Source: Adineta vaga (taxonomy: Eukaryota > Rotifera). Taken from it: 64,000 bases of DNA. Shown in pieces: positions 61,811 to 64,000 of this stretch (positions are counted from its first letter, which is position 1; each line of letters begins with the position of its first letter). The DNA is taken from NCBI GenBank assembly GCA_021613535.1, contig CP075492.1, forward strand, positions 2,418,001-2,482,000, in the 5' to 3' direction. The notes under the pieces were generated by a model. It searched no databases and was not told where the DNA came from. It saw only the letters and a list, made by a program, of their open reading frames with translations. The translations under genes and the position numbers were made by a program.

Positions 61811-61943
61811 TATATGGTTTTATTCATAGTAGCAATTTACTAACAAATTATTTATGTTTTTTAACAAAATCAATTAAATTTTGAGATAAATAGTTTTTAT
61901 AATTAATCTTCATTTGATGAAGACGTGTTGCACATTGACATTT

Positions 61944-62740
61944 TTAACTGAAAAGAGCTTTTTGTTTGAATAATTCGATCAATTGAGGATTATTTGTACA
62001 CTCTAATGCAGTTTTTCCTTCTTGATTGATATAATCTGGATGTAATTGAATTGTATTCAAAAATATGTTAAAGATAATCCTTGCAATTAACAATTGTGAA
62101 TTGGAAATTGTTTGAAAAAGAAGATGTAAAGGTGTATTTCCTTTTCTATCAACTGCATTGACATCAAAATCTCAATCGATCAATAATTGAATAGTTTTAG
62201 GACAAAGAAAACTACAAAGAAAAATAAAAAGAAGATTTTCTTATTATTCATGTAATACTTACCGGATTTCAAGTTGCGATATATTTATATTAACACGTGA
62301 ATCACAACACAAATGTAAAAGTGTATAATGAGAAAATTTCGTATGAATATTCAATTGATTTATCCATCGAATCAATTTATATAATTGTTGTTGTTCATTT
62401 TGTTGAAAATTAATCTAGAAAAGAAATCAATCATTATGTAATCTTATTCTATTCTTGATATTACCTTTGTAGAAATATAAAGTAAATATAAAATATTTGT
62501 TATAAAACGATCACATGCTATTTTAATAATTCGAGTTTCTGATTCAGTTAACTTTTGATATAAACATCGAAATTGATTAATTGACAATTGAAAACTTTCT
62601 GAAAATATTCTTGTTGGAATTTTCAGAGATTTCAATAATAACATTCCTAAAACAATTTCACCGAGATCTCGCATAATATTAGAAATGTAGAACATTCTTT
62701 TTTTATGATCTTGAACTAGGTTAATTGTTTTCATGTGCAT
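61944..62740 (-). pseudogene. FEM1-like ankyrin-repeat gene, truncated, with a nonsense codon
   Basis: Three exons read 62740-62465, 62414-62264 and 62211-61944, with GTAATA, GTAAGT, CTAG and GTAG borders. The second exon has HYTLLHLCCDSRV. The third has VNAVDRKGNTPLHLLFQ and HPDYINQEGKTALE, the C-terminal ankyrin pair of FEM1 proteins, which are substrate receptors of Cullin-2 ubiquitin ligases. The N-terminal ankyrin block of a normal FEM1 (over 600 aa) is missing. A TGA at 62172-62174 interrupts LLID-DFDVNAVD. Both point to a pseudogene. Confidence 0.65.
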
Positions 62741-62954
62741 CGTAGAATGTTGTACTCAACTGTGCAGAGGTCGCTATTTCATTGTTGAGTTAGAAGAAAT
62801 ACAACAATCATCTTTTCCAAATGCATATGGGTAAGACATTGCTATATAATTAGATATCACTGGAATAAAAAGTCACGCAAGCGCACGAGTTCTGTTACTG
62901 CAACACCTGCAGAAGTAAACTTGTAAATGACATTTTTGGTATGAATGAATACTT
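62741..62954. other. Spacer
   Basis: No feature recognised between the FEM1-like pseudogene and the GPCR fragment. Confidence 0.35.
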
Positions 62955-63494
62955 CACACATTGAATTCAAGATTAGTAAATATTCATTTACAGAAAACAG
63001 GCATATTTCATGCAATTATTGGTATAACATATAATTTAGTATTAGATGGTTATCAAATTGATTTCGATCGTTATTCAAATTCATCATGTAAATTTATAAC
63101 TTATATTTTCAATTTTTGTCCATTTTTATCTGTATATATGTTAGTATTTGCTTCAATAGATCGAATTTTTTCAAGTTTATTAATTTTTATAATTGGAAGT
63201 GCAATATCATTTGATTTAATTGATAACGATGTTCTTCATCAATGTACAAGTTATTCAGCGAGTCGATTTAATCAAATATATCTTATTTTAGAAGTGACTG
63301 TTTATGTAATTATTGCACCTTGTTTAATGATTCTATTTGGTTTATTAACAATTTATAATATACATCAATCCAATCGAAATCATACAACTACTTTTCAATA
63401 TCGTCCAAATGAAAAACAATTAGGACGAATGGTTCTTATTCAAGGAGGTATGTTCAGATTTCCAAAAATACCTACCGACACTATATACGACTAA
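62955..63494 (+). pseudogene. Rhodopsin-like GPCR fragment with internal deletion
   Basis: The frame covers helix 2 (IIGITYNLVLDGYQI), helix 3 (FCPFLSVYMLVFASIDRI), then jumps directly to helix 4 (LLIFIIGSAISFDLI) with the second intracellular loop missing. Helix 5 follows (LILEVTVYVIIAPCLMILFG), and the frame ends early in helix 6 (GRMVLIQ) with unrelated residues. Helix 1 and helices 6-7 are absent. A TTTACAG just before helix 2 could be a splice acceptor, so an upstream exon is possible but was not found. Confidence 0.6.
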
Positions 63495-64000
63495 ACTTCC
63501 ATGTGTAAAATGTACAATCGACTACCTTATAAAGAAATTTTGGAAAGTTCCTGATATACATTTCAATCAAAACACATTCCGAAGAGAGAAGAACATGAGC
63601 GATAAACTGGAAATTTTCATCTACTGTCATCCTTTTTCTTCGTTATTAATTATAGGAAAAAAAAGGGTGCGAGAAATTTATCACCTGGAGATAATTACAT
63701 ATTCGAGCCATATTATGAGGATGTGGGCTCTTCCATTACATATTTATGACATTAACTGTAAGTTGAGAAAATTTGTTCATTAAAATATCTACTCTACTTA
63801 CATTCATTGTACGTGCGATAAGATGAATAAGAAAAAAAACTCTTTAATTAACATTATTGGTAGCTAAACTTCTCCCTGATATAACGCAGATGAACTGTTT
63901 TTTAATAATAATTATTGCAAATATTTTTCATGACTTTTCTAAAACCTACCTACTCCTTCAATTAAGTTATTTGAAAAGTAATGCATTCCTACATCGTACA
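63495..64000. other. End of window, no gene recognised
   Basis: No supported coding or RNA feature. The missing helices of the GPCR fragment are not here. Confidence 0.35.

Noticed and set aside
63440-63600. Imperfect inverted repeat around TTTCCAAAA at the end of the GPCR fragment
   Set aside because: Only about ten bases pair well and the rest does not align, so no element was called.

Overview
The window looks like nuclear DNA of a bdelloid rotifer (Adineta/Rotaria type). The sequence is AT-rich and gene-dense on both strands, and most introns are about 50-60 nt with GT/AG ends. Families known to be expanded in bdelloids recur: ADP-ribosyltransferase (ART)-TPR proteins, NHL-repeat proteins including one fused to a 7TM domain, F-box/LRR-like proteins, orphan rhodopsin-like receptors, and some genes with a bacterial or fungal flavour. 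Species assignment is inference from gene content; no rRNA or mitochondrial marker is present.

Layout. 0-5 kb: end of a MAM-type surface protein, gene relics including an ART N-terminal fragment, and an intronless quinone-oxidoreductase-like MDR gene. 4.4-10 kb: two small membrane-protein genes, a nine-exon cytoplasmic poly(A)-binding protein and a frameshifted caspase-like gene. 10-18 kb: a decayed gene, a GPCR, a type II membrane protein with LamG-like domains and an F-box protein. 18-25 kb: an ART fragment, a long ART-TPR gene with one frameshift, two small genes (one with a bacterial YbaY/YscW-like domain) and a GPCR split by a foldback transposon. 25-31 kb: gene-poor, with a split F-box relic, a small acidic-repeat gene and a second copy of the foldback transposon. 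31-37 kb: an F-box/LRR-like gene, a multiply frameshifted flavin monooxygenase and a divergent G-alpha gene. 37-45 kb: a candidate 1.7-kb transposon, a mariner relic, an F-box relic and a two-PDZ Dlg-like gene. 45-54 kb: a 1523-aa NHL/7TM receptor, a DUR3 urea-transporter fragment, a second ART-TPR gene and a Kelch membrane protein. 55-64 kb: a MULE relic, an NHL protein, a nine-exon VIT/VWA membrane protein, a small secreted protein, a FEM1-like pseudogene and a GPCR fragment.

The most striking structure that genes do not explain is a family of short hairpins, about 19 sites in 64 kb. Each has the form CTTGAGGGTGTGGGTGTG - loop - CACACCCACACCCTCAAG. The unit resembles the TGTGGG-type telomeric repeat I recall for bdelloids. 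In every paired copy the G-rich arm comes first. Many copies lie within about 120 bp downstream of a stop codon, two overlap the stop itself, one splits a gene, and two bracket a captured DUR3 fragment. A second family has CCCAGGTCAAA-type ends and long palindromic interiors; one copy sits in frame inside a GPCR gene.

The intact genes fall into housekeeping (poly(A)-binding protein, Dlg-like scaffold), signalling (G-alpha, GPCRs) and surface/recognition classes (LamG, Kelch, NHL-7TM, VIT/VWA). They do not form a single pathway. The many broken genes beside intact relatives indicate active birth and death of accessory families.
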